64,000 nt of DNA. It comes from Variovorax sp. DXTD-1. Lineage in GTDB: Bacteria; Pseudomonadota; Gammaproteobacteria; Burkholderiales; Burkholderiaceae_C. A program made the translations under genes and the position numbers. The stretch's first letter is position 1; every line of letters begins with the position of its first letter. The notes under the pieces were generated by a model. That model was not told the DNA's origin and searched no databases. It saw only the letters and a program-made list of their open reading frames with translations. Positions 23,969-36,357 of the stretch are shown piece after piece. The DNA lies in the NCBI RefSeq assembly GCF_003984625.1, contig NZ_RWKH01000005.1:171233-235232 (forward strand). Direction: 5' to 3'.

Positions 23969-24538
23969 ATGGCAGACAACCGTGTCAGAAACAGTGGTCA
24001 GAAGTTCATTGCGCGCAACCGCGCGCCGCGCGTGCAGATCGAGTACGACGTCGAGATCTACGGCAGCGAACGCAAGATCCAGCTGCCCTTCGTGATGGGC
24101 GTCATCGCCGATCTCGCGGGCAAGCAGGTCGACCCGATGCCCGACCTGGCGGAGCGCGATTTCATGGCCGTGGACATCGACAACTTCGATGACCGCATGA
24201 AGGCCATCAAGCCGCGCGTGGCCTTCCAGGTGCCCAACACCCTCACGGGCGAAGGGCAGATGAATGTCGACATCACCTTCGACAGCATGGACGACTTCTC
24301 GCCCGCGCGCATTGCACGCCAGGTGGGCGCGCTGCAGCACCTGCTCGAAGCGCGCACCGAGCTTTCCAATCTGCTGTCCTACATGGACGGCAAGAACGGC
24401 GCCGAGCAGCTGATTGCCCAGGCGCTGCAGAACCCGGAGCTGCTCAAGTCGCTCGCGTCCGCACCCAATCCCGCCGTTGCAAAGGCGGTGGAAGCGGCGA
24501 ACGAGAAGTCGGGCGGCCCCGGCACCTCTTCCGAATAA
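23969..24538 (+). CDS. tssB: T6SS sheath small subunit TssB (VipA)
   Basis: Forms the contractile sheath with TssC. 189 residues, opening MADNRVRNSGQKFIARNRAP and the VQIEYDVEIYGSERKIQLPF stretch that is invariant in the family. The C-terminal ~25 residues are variable and Gly/Ser-rich. GAGGAAG precedes the ATG. The next gene, tssC, follows 27 nt later. Confidence 0.97.
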   Translation: MADNRVRNSGQKFIARNRAPRVQIEYDVEIYGSERKIQLPFVMGVIADLAGKQVDPMPDLAERDFMAVDIDNFDDRMKAIKPRVAFQVPNTLTGEGQMNVDITFDSMDDFSPARIARQVGALQHLLEARTELSNLLSYMDGKNGAEQLIAQALQNPELLKSLASAPNPAVAKAVEAANEKSGGPGTSSE

Positions 24539-24565
24539 GCAGCGCAAGCCGACAGGACGTCCATC

Positions 24566-26074
24566 ATGAGCACCGCACCCAAACAGACAGCGCGCGCACA
24601 AGCCGCCACCATCGAAGCGCTCGAGCCCAACGAGTTCTCCGACCTGCTGCAGCGAGAGTTCAAGCCCAAGACCGACCAGGCCCGCGAGGCGGTGCAAAGC
24701 GCCGTCAAGACGCTGGCGGTACAGGCGCTCGAAAGCACCGTCACCATCTCGAACGACGCCTACCGCACCGTGCAGGCGATCATCACCGAGATCGACCGCA
24801 AGCTCTCCGAGCAGATCAACCAGATCCTTCACCACGAAGACTTCCAGCAGCTCGAAGGCGCATGGCGCGGCCTGCACTACCTGGTCAACAACACCGAGAC
24901 CGACGAGCAGCTCAAGATCCGCGTGATGTGCGCATCCAAGCGCGAAGTGGCCCGCTCGCTCAAGCGCCACAAGGGCATCGGCTGGGACCAGAGCCCGCTG
25001 TTCAAGAAGATCTACGAACACGAATACGGCCAGTTCGGCGGCGAGCCCTTCGGCGCGCTCATCGGCGACTTCCACTTCGACCACAGCCCGCCCGACGTCG
25101 AGATGCTCGGTGAAATGGCCAAGATTGCCGCGGCCGCGCACTGCCCCTTCATTGCCGGCGCATCGCCCACGGTCATGCAGATGGACTCGTGGCAAGAGCT
25201 CTCCAACCCGCGCGACCTGACCAAGATCTTCCAGAACACCGAGCACACCGCATGGCGGTCGCTGCGCGAATCGGAAGACGCGCGCTACATCGGCCTGGCC
25301 ATGCCGCGCTTTCTTGCGCGCCTGCCGTACGGTGCGCGCACCAACCCGGTCGACGAGTTCGAGTTTGAAGAAGAAACCGATTCGGCCCTGCACAACCGCT
25401 ACACATGGGCCAATTCGGCCTATGCCATGGGCGTGAACATCAACCGCTCGTTCAAGCAGTTCGGCTGGTGCACGTCGATCCGCGGCGTCGAATCGGGCGG
25501 CGCGGTCGAGAACCTGCCCACCCACACCTTCCCGACCGATGACGGCGGCGTGGACATGAAGTGCCCGACCGAAATCGCCATCAGCGACCGGCGCGAGGCC
25601 GAGCTGGCCAAGAACGGCTTCATGCCGCTCGTGCACCGCAAGAACTCCGACTTTGCGGCCTTCATCGGCGCGCAGTCGCTGCAGCAGCCGGCCGAGTACC
25701 ACGACGCCGACGCCACGGCCAATGCCAACCTGGCGGCGCGCCTGCCGTACCTGTTTGCATGCTGCCGCTTCGCGCACTACCTGAAGTGCATCGTGCGCGA
25801 CAAGATCGGTTCGTTCCGCGAGCGCGAGGACATGGAGCGCTGGCTCAACGACTGGATCATGAACTACGTGGACGGCAGCCCAGGCACGTCGTCTCAGGAT
25901 ACGAAGGCAATGAAGCCGCTGGCGGCGGCTGAAGTCCAGGTGGAAGCCATCGAGGACAACCCGGGCTACTACGCCGCCAAGTTTTTTCTCCGGCCGCACT
26001 ATCAGCTCGAAGGGCTGACGGTGTCGTTGCGGCTGGTTTCGAAGCTGCCATCCAACAAGAAGGACAGCAGCTAG
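24566..26074 (+). CDS. tssC: T6SS sheath large subunit TssC (VipB)
   Basis: Main contractile sheath protein, 502 residues, the usual length. It carries family blocks such as HHEDFQQLEGAWRGLHYLVN, FGALIGDFHFDHSPPDVEML and the C-terminal NPGYYAAKFFLRPHYQLEGL. It is encoded directly after tssB. A short CCCGC-AA-GCGGG hairpin and an AT-rich TATATAAC follow before hcp, so hcp may have its own promoter. Confidence 0.98.
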   Translation: MSTAPKQTARAQAATIEALEPNEFSDLLQREFKPKTDQAREAVQSAVKTLAVQALESTVTISNDAYRTVQAIITEIDRKLSEQINQILHHEDFQQLEGAWRGLHYLVNNTETDEQLKIRVMCASKREVARSLKRHKGIGWDQSPLFKKIYEHEYGQFGGEPFGALIGDFHFDHSPPDVEMLGEMAKIAAAAHCPFIAGASPTVMQMDSWQELSNPRDLTKIFQNTEHTAWRSLRESEDARYIGLAMPRFLARLPYGARTNPVDEFEFEEETDSALHNRYTWANSAYAMGVNINRSFKQFGWCTSIRGVESGGAVENLPTHTFPTDDGGVDMKCPTEIAISDRREAELAKNGFMPLVHRKNSDFAAFIGAQSLQQPAEYHDADATANANLAARLPYLFACCRFAHYLKCIVRDKIGSFREREDMERWLNDWIMNYVDGSPGTSSQDTKAMKPLAAAEVQVEAIEDNPGYYAAKFFLRPHYQLEGLTVSLRLVSKLPSNKKDSS

Positions 26075-26121
26075 TTCAACGGTGTCCCGCAAGCGGGCAT
26101 ATATAACTTTGGGGGTTAATC

Positions 26122-26604
26122 ATGGCAGTAGACATGTTCATGCGCGTCGAGGGCGCAAACGGCGAATCCAAGGACTCGAACCACAAGGACTGGACGGATA
26201 TCAAGTCGTTTGCATGGGGAGCGACGCAGCCTGGAAACATGGTCAGCGGCGGTGGCGGCGGTGTGGGCAAGGCAAGCTTCAACGATCTGCAGGTTCTTGC
26301 GCGCATCGACAAGGCGGCCCCGTCCGTCATGAAGAACTGCGCAAGCGGCAAGCACCTGAGCAAGGTCGAAGTGTCGGTGTGCAAGGCCGGCGGCTCGCAG
26401 ATCGAATACACCCGCGTCACGCTCGAAGAAGTGCTGGTGACCTCGGTGCAGTACACGGCCGAGCAGGGCAGCGATGCGGTGCTGGTGCAGTTCGCGTTCC
26501 AGGCCGCCAAGGTGAAGCAGCAGTACTGGGAACAGACCGACAAGGGCGGCAAGGGCGCCGAAACCGTGCTGGCCTGGAACATCAAGGAAAACCGGGAAGC
26601 CTGA
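26122..26604 (+). CDS. hcp: T6SS tube protein Hcp (TssD)
   Basis: Inner tube subunit, 160 residues. The start MAVDMFMRVEGANGESKDSN and the SFAWGATQPGN and KQQYWEQTDKGGKG stretches are typical of Hcp1-type proteins with no C-terminal toxin extension. A GGGGG ribosome site lies upstream. A long hairpin follows its stop, which may boost hcp mRNA relative to the next genes. Confidence 0.97.
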   Translation: MAVDMFMRVEGANGESKDSNHKDWTDIKSFAWGATQPGNMVSGGGGGVGKASFNDLQVLARIDKAAPSVMKNCASGKHLSKVEVSVCKAGGSQIEYTRVTLEEVLVTSVQYTAEQGSDAVLVQFAFQAAKVKQQYWEQTDKGGKGAETVLAWNIKENREA

Positions 26605-26618
26605 TTTCCGTTTTTGCC

Positions 26619-26668
26619 TGACCGGCTCCGCGCGCGCCGCATGGCGGCGTGCCGCGGGGCTCCGGTCA
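26619..26668 (+). other. Large imperfect stem-loop downstream of hcp
   Basis: TGACCGG at 26619-26625 pairs with CCGGTCA at 26662-26668. Inside, CCGCG pairs with CGCGG and a further CGCCGC-ATG-GCGGCG stem can form. It begins 15 nt after the hcp stop. No U-run follows, so it is more likely an mRNA-stabilising or attenuating hairpin than a full terminator. Confidence 0.5.
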
Positions 26669-26723
26669 CCCGCAGATATTCACCAGCGGCCCATGGCCGC
26701 ATGCGAGTCAATGAGGAAGTTTC

Positions 26724-27590
26724 ATGGGCGATGGGTTTGCAGTGCTGGGCGAGCGCTCCGTGGCCGAGCACACCGAATGGGTACAGCGGCAGATCCGCGC
26801 GCAGCCCCAGAACGCCAGCCTGCGGCTTGCTCTCGGCCACTTTCTTGCGTTGCGCGGCGATTGGCAGCGGGCTGAAGACCAGCTCAAGCTCGCCGCGAAG
26901 ATCGATCCTTCCTTCGCTCCTGCCAGCGCCACCTGTGCGATGGCCCTGGCAGCCGAGCGCCACCGAACTGAATTCTGGAACGGCGGCCGTGCGCCGGCCG
27001 TCATTGCCGGCGATGCAGACTGGGTCGCGGGGCTGATTGCCGCCGCGGCGCTGCCGTCCGAACAGGCCGCGCAAGCGGCCGACCTGCGCGAAGCCGCGCG
27101 CCAGGCGGCGCCCGCCTTGCAGGGCACCTTGAGCGCTGTCGACCGGTCCGACTCGCGCGCCGTGCAGGCCATCGACGGCGAGCCGGTGCAAGGCAGCGAG
27201 TTCGCATGGCTTTGCGACGGCGACGTGCGCATTGGCGCCGTGCTCGAACTGCTCACGCCTTCGGGCTACGCATGGCTGCCGCTGCCAGCGGTGCGGCGCC
27301 TCAAGTTTTCGCGTCCACAGCACCTGGTCGACCTGCTGTGGGCGCCAGCCGAAATCGTGCTGCACGACGGGCGCGGGCTCAACGGCCTGGTGCCGGTGCG
27401 CTACCCCGGCGCACTCGATGCGCTGGAAGACGAAGCGGCGCTGGGCCGCCGCACCGACTGGCTGCCGCTGGCCGGTGAAGAGCAGTACGCCGGCGTGGGC
27501 CAGCGAACGCTGATCAGCGAAGCCGGCGACCATTCGCTGCTCGACATTCGCCTTGTCGAGTTTGCCGCTGCGGAGAGCGTTGCCCAGTGA
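26724..27590 (+). CDS. tagJ: T6SS accessory protein TagJ (ImpE)
   Basis: ImpE/TagJ family, 288 residues. It has an N-terminal tetratricopeptide-like region (SLRLALGHFLALRGDWQRAEDQLKLAA) and a C-terminal ImpE domain with GYAWLPLPAVRRLKF and VPVRYPGA. TagJ binds the sheath subunit TssB and assists ClpV recycling in systems of the HSI-1 kind. Its stop overlaps the GTG start of tssE (GTGA), indicating coupling. Confidence 0.93.
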   Translation: MGDGFAVLGERSVAEHTEWVQRQIRAQPQNASLRLALGHFLALRGDWQRAEDQLKLAAKIDPSFAPASATCAMALAAERHRTEFWNGGRAPAVIAGDADWVAGLIAAAALPSEQAAQAADLREAARQAAPALQGTLSAVDRSDSRAVQAIDGEPVQGSEFAWLCDGDVRIGAVLELLTPSGYAWLPLPAVRRLKFSRPQHLVDLLWAPAEIVLHDGRGLNGLVPVRYPGALDALEDEAALGRRTDWLPLAGEEQYAGVGQRTLISEAGDHSLLDIRLVEFAAAESVAQ

Positions 27591-28150
27591 GTTCACTCCT
27601 GCCTGCCAGCCGCTCGCCCGTGGAGGCCGATGGCGACCACCAGCAAGAAAGCGTTGCACGCGACCGCCTGCAGCCGGTGCTGCTCGACCGCCTGACCGAC
27701 AAGCAGCCGCAGACCCGCCAGGAGCGCGCGGGCGCGTTCCTGATGAGCGGCAAGCTGCTGCGCGACTCGGTGCTGCGCGACTTGCAGTGGCTGCTCAACA
27801 CCACCAATTTCGGCGCTGACCACAACATCAACGCCATGCCGCGCGCGCGCCGCTCGGTCGTGAACTACGGCGTGCGCGGCTGGGCCGGCGGCCGCATGTC
27901 GGAAGTCGACTTCGCGGACGTCGAAGCCGCCATCCGCGCCGCCATCATCGACTTCGAGCCGCGCATCATGAAAGACAGCATCGATGTGCGCTGCGTGACC
28001 GATACGACCGACCTCGAGCACCACAACCTGCTCGCGCTCGAGATCCGCGGCACGCTGTGGTCGGTGCCTTACCCCATCGAATTCATCCTGCGCTCCGAGC
28101 TCGATCTCGAAAGCGGCCACATGATCCTTCGCCCGACGGGAGGGCTCTGA
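27587..28150 (+). CDS. tssE: T6SS baseplate protein TssE (gp25-like)
   Basis: Baseplate wedge protein of the gpW/gp25 family, 187 residues, starting at GTG 27587 overlapping tagJ. A polar N-terminal extension (~45 residues) precedes the gp25 fold: LLRDSVLRDLQWLLNTTNF, RRSVVNYGVRGWAG, and the C-terminal SVPYPIEFILRSELDLESG. The EFILRSELD stretch is the conserved gp25 C-terminal strand. tssF starts at the next base. Confidence 0.94.
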   Translation: MSSLLPASRSPVEADGDHQQESVARDRLQPVLLDRLTDKQPQTRQERAGAFLMSGKLLRDSVLRDLQWLLNTTNFGADHNINAMPRARRSVVNYGVRGWAGGRMSEVDFADVEAAIRAAIIDFEPRIMKDSIDVRCVTDTTDLEHHNLLALEIRGTLWSVPYPIEFILRSELDLESGHMILRPTGGL

Positions 28151-30022
28151 ATGGACGCGCGGCTGCTCGACTACTACAACCGCGAACTCACCTACATGCA
28201 CGAACTCGGTGCCGAGTTCGCGCAGCGCTATCCCAAGATTGCCGGGCGGCTGGGCATGCGCGGCATCGAGGTCAGCGACCCGTACGTGGAGCGGCTGCTC
28301 GAAGGCTTCAGCTTTCTCACGGCGCGCATCCAGCTCAAGATGGATGCGGAGTTTCCGCGCTTCTCGCAGCGGCTCCTGGAAGTGGTGTACCCGAATTTTC
28401 TCGCACCGCTGCCCGCGATGGGCGTGGTGCAGATCGACGGCAACCTCAACGAAGGCTCGCTGAAGGCCGGCTACGAATTGCCGCGCCATACCATCCTGCG
28501 CGGGCGCATGATCAAAGGCGAGCAGACAGCCTGCGAATTTCGTACCGGCCATGCAGTCACGCTGTGGCCTCTCAAGATCGCGGAGGCGAGCATCGGCCCC
28601 GTGCCCGCGGAAATCGCGCACGCGATGCCCGCCGTTGCGCGGCAGGCCAAGAGCGCGATCACCATCAAGCTCGAAGCGGTGGGCGGCGCCAGGTTCGCCG
28701 AGATGCCGCTCGACCGGCTCGAGTTCTTTCTGTCGGGCGCCGAGCTGCACGCGCTGCGCGTGCTCGAGCTGGCGGTGCATCACAGCGTCGGAACCGTGTG
28801 CCGCAGCGGCGCGGGCAGCACCGCGCGTATCGTGCCGCTCGGCGACGAGGCCATTCGCCACGAAGGCTTCGACCCGGACCAGTCGCTGTTGCCGTACGAC
28901 GCGCGTTCGTTCCAGGGCTACCGGCTGCTGCACGAGTACTTCGCTTTCCCCGACCGCTACCTGTTCTTCAGCGTGAAGAACCTGCGCGCGGCGGCCGCGG
29001 CCATGAGCGGCACCACGATGGAAATCGTGATCCTCCTCGACCGCGCCGACGGCGACCTGGAACGGGTGGTCGACGCACGGCACTTCTCGCTGTTCTGCAC
29101 GCCCATCATCAACCTGGTGCCGCGCCGCAGCGACCGCATACCGGTCGGCCCGGGGCAGCATGAGCACCATGCGGTGATCGACCGCACGCGTCCGCGCGAC
29201 TTCGAGATCTTCACCGTCGAGCGCGTCACGGGCCACATGGCGAGCGGCTCGGAAGAACGGGAGTTCAGGCCATTCCTGGGCTCGTTCGCGGCCGACGACG
29301 GCGACTTCGGTTCGTACTTCTCGCTGCGCCGCGAGCCGCGCCTGGTGTCCGACCGCGCACGCGCACAGGGCACCCGCACCAGCTACACCGGCAGCGAGGT
29401 GTACGTGTCGCTGGTCGACCAGCACGACGCGCCGTTTCCGCACAGCCTGCGGCACATCACGATCGACGCGCTGTGCACCAACCGCGACCTGCCGCTGCTG
29501 ATGCCCACCGGGCTGGAGTCTGATTTCACCTTGCGCGTGTCCGCACCCGTGCGCGCCGTGCGCATCTTGCGCGGCCCATCGCGGCCGTACCCCGCGCTGG
29601 CGGAAGGCGCGCTCACCTGGCGCCTCATCAGCCACCTCGGGCTCAACTACCTGAGCCTGACCGACGTCGATGCCGACCAGGGCGCGGCCGCCTTGCGCGA
29701 GATGCTCGACCTGTACGGCAACCTGGCCGACCCGGCGGTGCGCCGGCAGATCCAGGGCGTGCGCTCCATGGCGCTCGCGCCCGTATTCCGCCGCCTGCCC
29801 GAGCCGGGCCCCATCGTCTTCGGGCGCGGGGTGGAAATTGCGCTGAAGATCGACGAGGTCGCCTTCTCGGGTTCGAGCCCTTACCTCTTCGGCGCCGTGC
29901 TGGAGCAGTTCTTCAGCCGGCATGTGTCGCTCAATGCGTTCACCGAGTTCGCGCTCTCCAGCCTGCAGCGCGGAGAAATTGCGCGGTGGATGCCGCGCAT
30001 CGGACGCCGCCCCGCCGTATGA
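28151..30022 (+). CDS. tssF: T6SS baseplate protein TssF
   Basis: Baseplate wedge component, 623 residues, in the normal range. The opening LLDYYNRELTYMHELGAEFA and the next GVEVSDPYVERLLEGFSFL-like stretch (IEVSDPYVERLLEGFSFLTA) are the family signature, followed by a VYPNFLAPLPAMGVVQ block. It is immediately downstream of tssE and overlaps tssG by ATGA. Confidence 0.97.
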   Translation: MDARLLDYYNRELTYMHELGAEFAQRYPKIAGRLGMRGIEVSDPYVERLLEGFSFLTARIQLKMDAEFPRFSQRLLEVVYPNFLAPLPAMGVVQIDGNLNEGSLKAGYELPRHTILRGRMIKGEQTACEFRTGHAVTLWPLKIAEASIGPVPAEIAHAMPAVARQAKSAITIKLEAVGGARFAEMPLDRLEFFLSGAELHALRVLELAVHHSVGTVCRSGAGSTARIVPLGDEAIRHEGFDPDQSLLPYDARSFQGYRLLHEYFAFPDRYLFFSVKNLRAAAAAMSGTTMEIVILLDRADGDLERVVDARHFSLFCTPIINLVPRRSDRIPVGPGQHEHHAVIDRTRPRDFEIFTVERVTGHMASGSEEREFRPFLGSFAADDGDFGSYFSLRREPRLVSDRARAQGTRTSYTGSEVYVSLVDQHDAPFPHSLRHITIDALCTNRDLPLLMPTGLESDFTLRVSAPVRAVRILRGPSRPYPALAEGALTWRLISHLGLNYLSLTDVDADQGAAALREMLDLYGNLADPAVRRQIQGVRSMALAPVFRRLPEPGPIVFGRGVEIALKIDEVAFSGSSPYLFGAVLEQFFSRHVSLNAFTEFALSSLQRGEIARWMPRIGRRPAV

Positions 30023-31163
30023 GCGCCCTGGACGTCACCGACGATTCGCCGGCGCCGTTGGCAGTGGCTGACCCGTCGAGCGCGCCCGCCCACTCCGCGC
30101 AACGCGGCGCGCCCGAGGCCGACCCAGTCTTGTGGGCAGGCCTCGTCGACCAGCCTTTCGAGCACGACCTGTTCATGCTCCTGCGCCGGCTCGATGCGCA
30201 GGGCGGCCATCCCTTGTTGGGCCGCGCGCCGCGCCCGCTCGACGAACCGCTGCGCCTGGGGCAGGAGCCCTCGATGGCCTTTGCGCCCTCGAATGTTTCC
30301 GGTGTGGATGTCGACGGCGACGGCCCGCCGCGCATCTCGATCTACGGCTTCGGCCTGTTCGGCCCCAACGGTCCGCTGCCGCTGCACCTGACCGAATACG
30401 CGCGAGAGCGCAAGCGCCACCACAGCGACAACACGCTCAGCGCCTTCGCCGACCTGTTCCACCACCGGCTGATCCTGCTGTTCTACCGGGCCTGGGCCGA
30501 TGCGCAATCGGTCAACAGCCTCGACCGCCCCGACGGCCACCGCTTCGTCGATTACGTGGCGAGCCTCATGAACATGGGGCAGCCGGGCCTCAAGGAGCGC
30601 GACCGCATTGCCGACCATGCCCGCACCTTCATGGCCGGACACCTCGTGCGCCAGACGCGCAACCCGGAAGGCCTGATCCAGATCCTCAAGCTGTACTTCG
30701 ACGTGCCGGTGCGTGTGGAGGAGTTCGTGAGCGACTGGGTGATGATCGACGAGCGCCAGGTGAGCCGGCTCGGCCTCTTCGGGCGCAACCACAAGCTCGG
30801 CGGCGGCGCCACCATCGGCCTGGCGGTGCGCGATGCACAGAGCAAGTTCCGCCTCGAGCTGGGCCCGCTCTCGCAGGACGAGTTCCGCGAGTTCCTGCCC
30901 GGCAGCAAGCGGCTGCTGCAAGTGGTCGACTGGGTGCGCCAGTACGTCGGCATCGAGTTTGCCTGGGAGCTGCGGCTGGTGCTCAAGAAAGAGGAAGCCC
31001 GCGGCATGCAACTGAGCAGCGACCAGCGCCTGGGCTGGGGCAGCTGGCTCGGCACGCGCCTCTCGGACACCGACGCCGGCGACATGGTGTTCCAGCCCGA
31101 AGCATTGTTTTCCCGTTCCGCATCGGCAGCTTCCGTGGCGGCTGAAGTTTCATCCATGGCCTT

Positions 31164-31167
<4 letters not shown>
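30019..31167 (+). CDS. tssG: T6SS baseplate protein TssG
   Basis: Baseplate protein pairing with TssF, 382 residues. The start at 30019 overlaps the tssF stop; a frame opening at 29986 would add residues inside tssF and is not preferred. Family features are the RLDAQGGHPLLGRAPRPLDE region, GLFGPNGPLPLHLTEYARER and DLFHHRLILLFYRAWADAQ. Its stop overlaps the clpV start (ATGA). Confidence 0.96.
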
Positions 31168-33914
<2,747 letters not shown>

Positions 33915-33934
33915 GCGAAGAAAGGGAGAAAGCC

Positions 33935-36328
33935 ATGGCCATCAGAATCGTCAAAGCCCACACGCCGTTGGCGGAAGACCAGCTGATGTTCCGCTCGATG
34001 CACGGCACCGAGGGGTTGTCGCAGCTGTTCGAGTTCGAGGTGGATCTGGTGAGCCCGAGCGTGTCGCTCGACATGAAGTCGGTTCTGGGCAAGCCGCTTT
34101 CGCTTGAAATACTGACGGCCGGCGAGCCTCGCTTCCTGAACGGGCAGATCGTTCGCTTCACCATGGTCGGCAAGGAGGCGGGCACTTCGCGCTACGTGCT
34201 GTACCGTGCCACCGTGCGGCCCTGGCTCTGGTACCTGACGCGCACCAGCGATTGCAAAATCTTCCAGAACAAGTCGGTCGTCGACATCCTCGAGGAAGTG
34301 TTCGCCGACTACAACTTTGCGTTCGAGAAGAAGCTCAGCGGAAGCTACCGGCAGTGGGAGTACTGCGTGCAGTACCAGGAGACCGACTTCGCCTTCGTGA
34401 GCCGGTTGATGGAGCATGAGGGCATCTACTACTACTTCAAGCACGACAAGAACCAGCACACGCTGGTGCTCGCCGATGACATCGGCGCGCACGAAACCCT
34501 GCCGGGCTACCCGAAGATCAGCTATCTCGCGGCCGACCGCGACCCGGACCCGTTCCAGGAGGTGATCGACCAATGGCAGGTGACCGAGGAAATCCGCCCC
34601 GGCACCTACGTGGTGGACGACTACGACTTCAAGAAGTCGAAGGCCGACCTCATGGGCATGCGCAGCCAGCCGCGCGGGAACCCTCACGATACCTACGAGA
34701 TCTACGAATGGATGGGCGGCTTCAGCGAAGCCGAGCAGGGCGAGCACTACTCGTGCATCCGGCTCGAAGAGGCGCAGTCGCAGGCGGAGCGCGACGTCGG
34801 CCATTGCAGCGTGCGCGGCATGGCACCGGGCTACCGCTTCACCATGCAGAACTGTCCGCGGCAGGACGACAACCGCGAATACCTGATCGTCTCCGTGGCC
34901 TATGCACTGCGCGAAGGCGGCTACGAAAGCGGCGCCGCCGACAGCCACTACAGCTTCAGCTTTGCGGTGCAGCCGACCTCATACCCGTTCCGTCCGCCGC
35001 GCGTAACGCCGATGACTCGCACCAACGGACCGCAGACCGCCACCGTGGTGGGCAAGGTCGGCCAGGAGTATTGGGTCGATCAATACGGCCGCGTGAAGGT
35101 GCAGTTCCGCTGGGACCGCTATGGCAAGAGCGACGAGAACAGCTCCTGCTGGGTGCGCGTTTCCAGTGCCTGGGCCGGCTCGAACTACGGCGCCGTGAAC
35201 CACCCGCGCAAGGGACAGGAGGTGATTGTCGATTTCATCGGCGGCCACCCTGACCGTCCGATCATCATCGGCCGCGTCTACAACTCGGACCAGATGCCGC
35301 CGCTGGAACTGCCCGCGAAGGTGACCGTGAGCGGCTTCGTGAGCCGCAGCCAGGACGGCACGCCCGCCAATGCCAACGAGTTCATCCTGGACGATGCACC
35401 GGGCTCCGAGCTGGTCCGGATTCATGCCGAGAAGGATTTCGAACTCGATGTGGAAGCGGACGAGAGGGACACCATTGCCGGTGACCGTACGACCACGGTC
35501 ACCGGAAACGACACGCTCACCGTTGGCAAGGCGCGCACCACCACAGTGAAGGCGGGCCTTGACCACGCGATGTACCAGACCGGCTCGAAGCTGGAGGTAT
35601 CGGGTGGGCTGACGGAGCATTTTTTCAACGACAGGATCGAGATCACGACCAAGGGCGGTGCGGAGGAAACCGTCGAAACCGGCATGTCCGAGGTCAACGT
35701 GCTGGCCGGGCTGCGCAGGGAGACCTTCGACAAGGGGCTGCATGCCGATGTCAAGGAAGGAATGAAGGAGCATGTGAAGACTGGCGATTCCGAACTTCGA
35801 GTCGAGGCCGGAAAACGGACCGAGTTCTACAAGACCGGATGGACCCGAAACATCGACAGCGGCGGCGGCAGTGACACGATCAAGGACGGTCTCACGGAGA
35901 CGATCGAAACGGGCGACCATGTCTCGACAGTCTCGGCCGGAGACTATTCGGGCAAGGCGGAGAAGGTCACCATCGAGGCCACGGCCGGCGACGTGGAAAT
36001 CAAGGCCTCGGGAGATTTTCTTTTCGAAGGCAACCACGTCAAGCGGGTCAACAGGGTGCTGTTGTGGGACTGGTCTCCGACTTCGATCACCGCGACCGGC
36101 ATTTCGAGCGCGTCATTCGGTGTCAACAACAGCAACTCGGTGGTGGCGAATTTCAATGTGCTGACCTCAATTGCCACGAACGGAGTCAAGTTCGAGAAGT
36201 TCGGCGTAGCGTCGGCCGTCGGAACCTATACGCAGACCGTCACGGCATTCCATACGCCGAACCCTGGCTACGAACTGAGCGGCGGGTACTTCGTGCTTTT
36301 CGCCAAGGCTTTCTTCGGGATCGTTTGA
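33935..36328 (+). CDS. vgrG: T6SS spike protein VgrG (TssI) with long beta-rich C-terminus
   Basis: Spike trimer subunit, 797 residues. The gp27/gp44-like part (~1-350) begins RIVKAHTPLAEDQLMFRSMH; the gp5 OB region is DQYGRVKVQFRWDRYGKSDE near 380-400. From about 500 there are many Thr/Gly-rich repeats (DTIAGDRTTTVTGNDTLTVG) forming the needle. The last ~115 residues (WDWSPTSITATGISSASFG...) differ from standard VgrG ends and may be a cargo-binding or effector extension. No catalytic motif is visible there. AAAGGGAGAAAG precedes ATG 33935. Confidence 0.95.
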   Translation: MAIRIVKAHTPLAEDQLMFRSMHGTEGLSQLFEFEVDLVSPSVSLDMKSVLGKPLSLEILTAGEPRFLNGQIVRFTMVGKEAGTSRYVLYRATVRPWLWYLTRTSDCKIFQNKSVVDILEEVFADYNFAFEKKLSGSYRQWEYCVQYQETDFAFVSRLMEHEGIYYYFKHDKNQHTLVLADDIGAHETLPGYPKISYLAADRDPDPFQEVIDQWQVTEEIRPGTYVVDDYDFKKSKADLMGMRSQPRGNPHDTYEIYEWMGGFSEAEQGEHYSCIRLEEAQSQAERDVGHCSVRGMAPGYRFTMQNCPRQDDNREYLIVSVAYALREGGYESGAADSHYSFSFAVQPTSYPFRPPRVTPMTRTNGPQTATVVGKVGQEYWVDQYGRVKVQFRWDRYGKSDENSSCWVRVSSAWAGSNYGAVNHPRKGQEVIVDFIGGHPDRPIIIGRVYNSDQMPPLELPAKVTVSGFVSRSQDGTPANANEFILDDAPGSELVRIHAEKDFELDVEADERDTIAGDRTTTVTGNDTLTVGKARTTTVKAGLDHAMYQTGSKLEVSGGLTEHFFNDRIEITTKGGAEETVETGMSEVNVLAGLRRETFDKGLHADVKEGMKEHVKTGDSELRVEAGKRTEFYKTGWTRNIDSGGGSDTIKDGLTETIETGDHVSTVSAGDYSGKAEKVTIEATAGDVEIKASGDFLFEGNHVKRVNRVLLWDWSPTSITATGISSASFGVNNSNSVVANFNVLTSIATNGVKFEKFGVASAVGTYTQTVTAFHTPNPGYELSGGYFVLFAKAFFGIV

Positions 36329-36357
36329 AGACATGAGTGCCTGTTCGACCATCCCGC

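Noticed and set aside
26075..26121. Strong independent promoter before hcp
   Set aside because: TATATAAC is present but the -35 candidate is poorly spaced (19 nt) and weak, so it is not listed as a feature.
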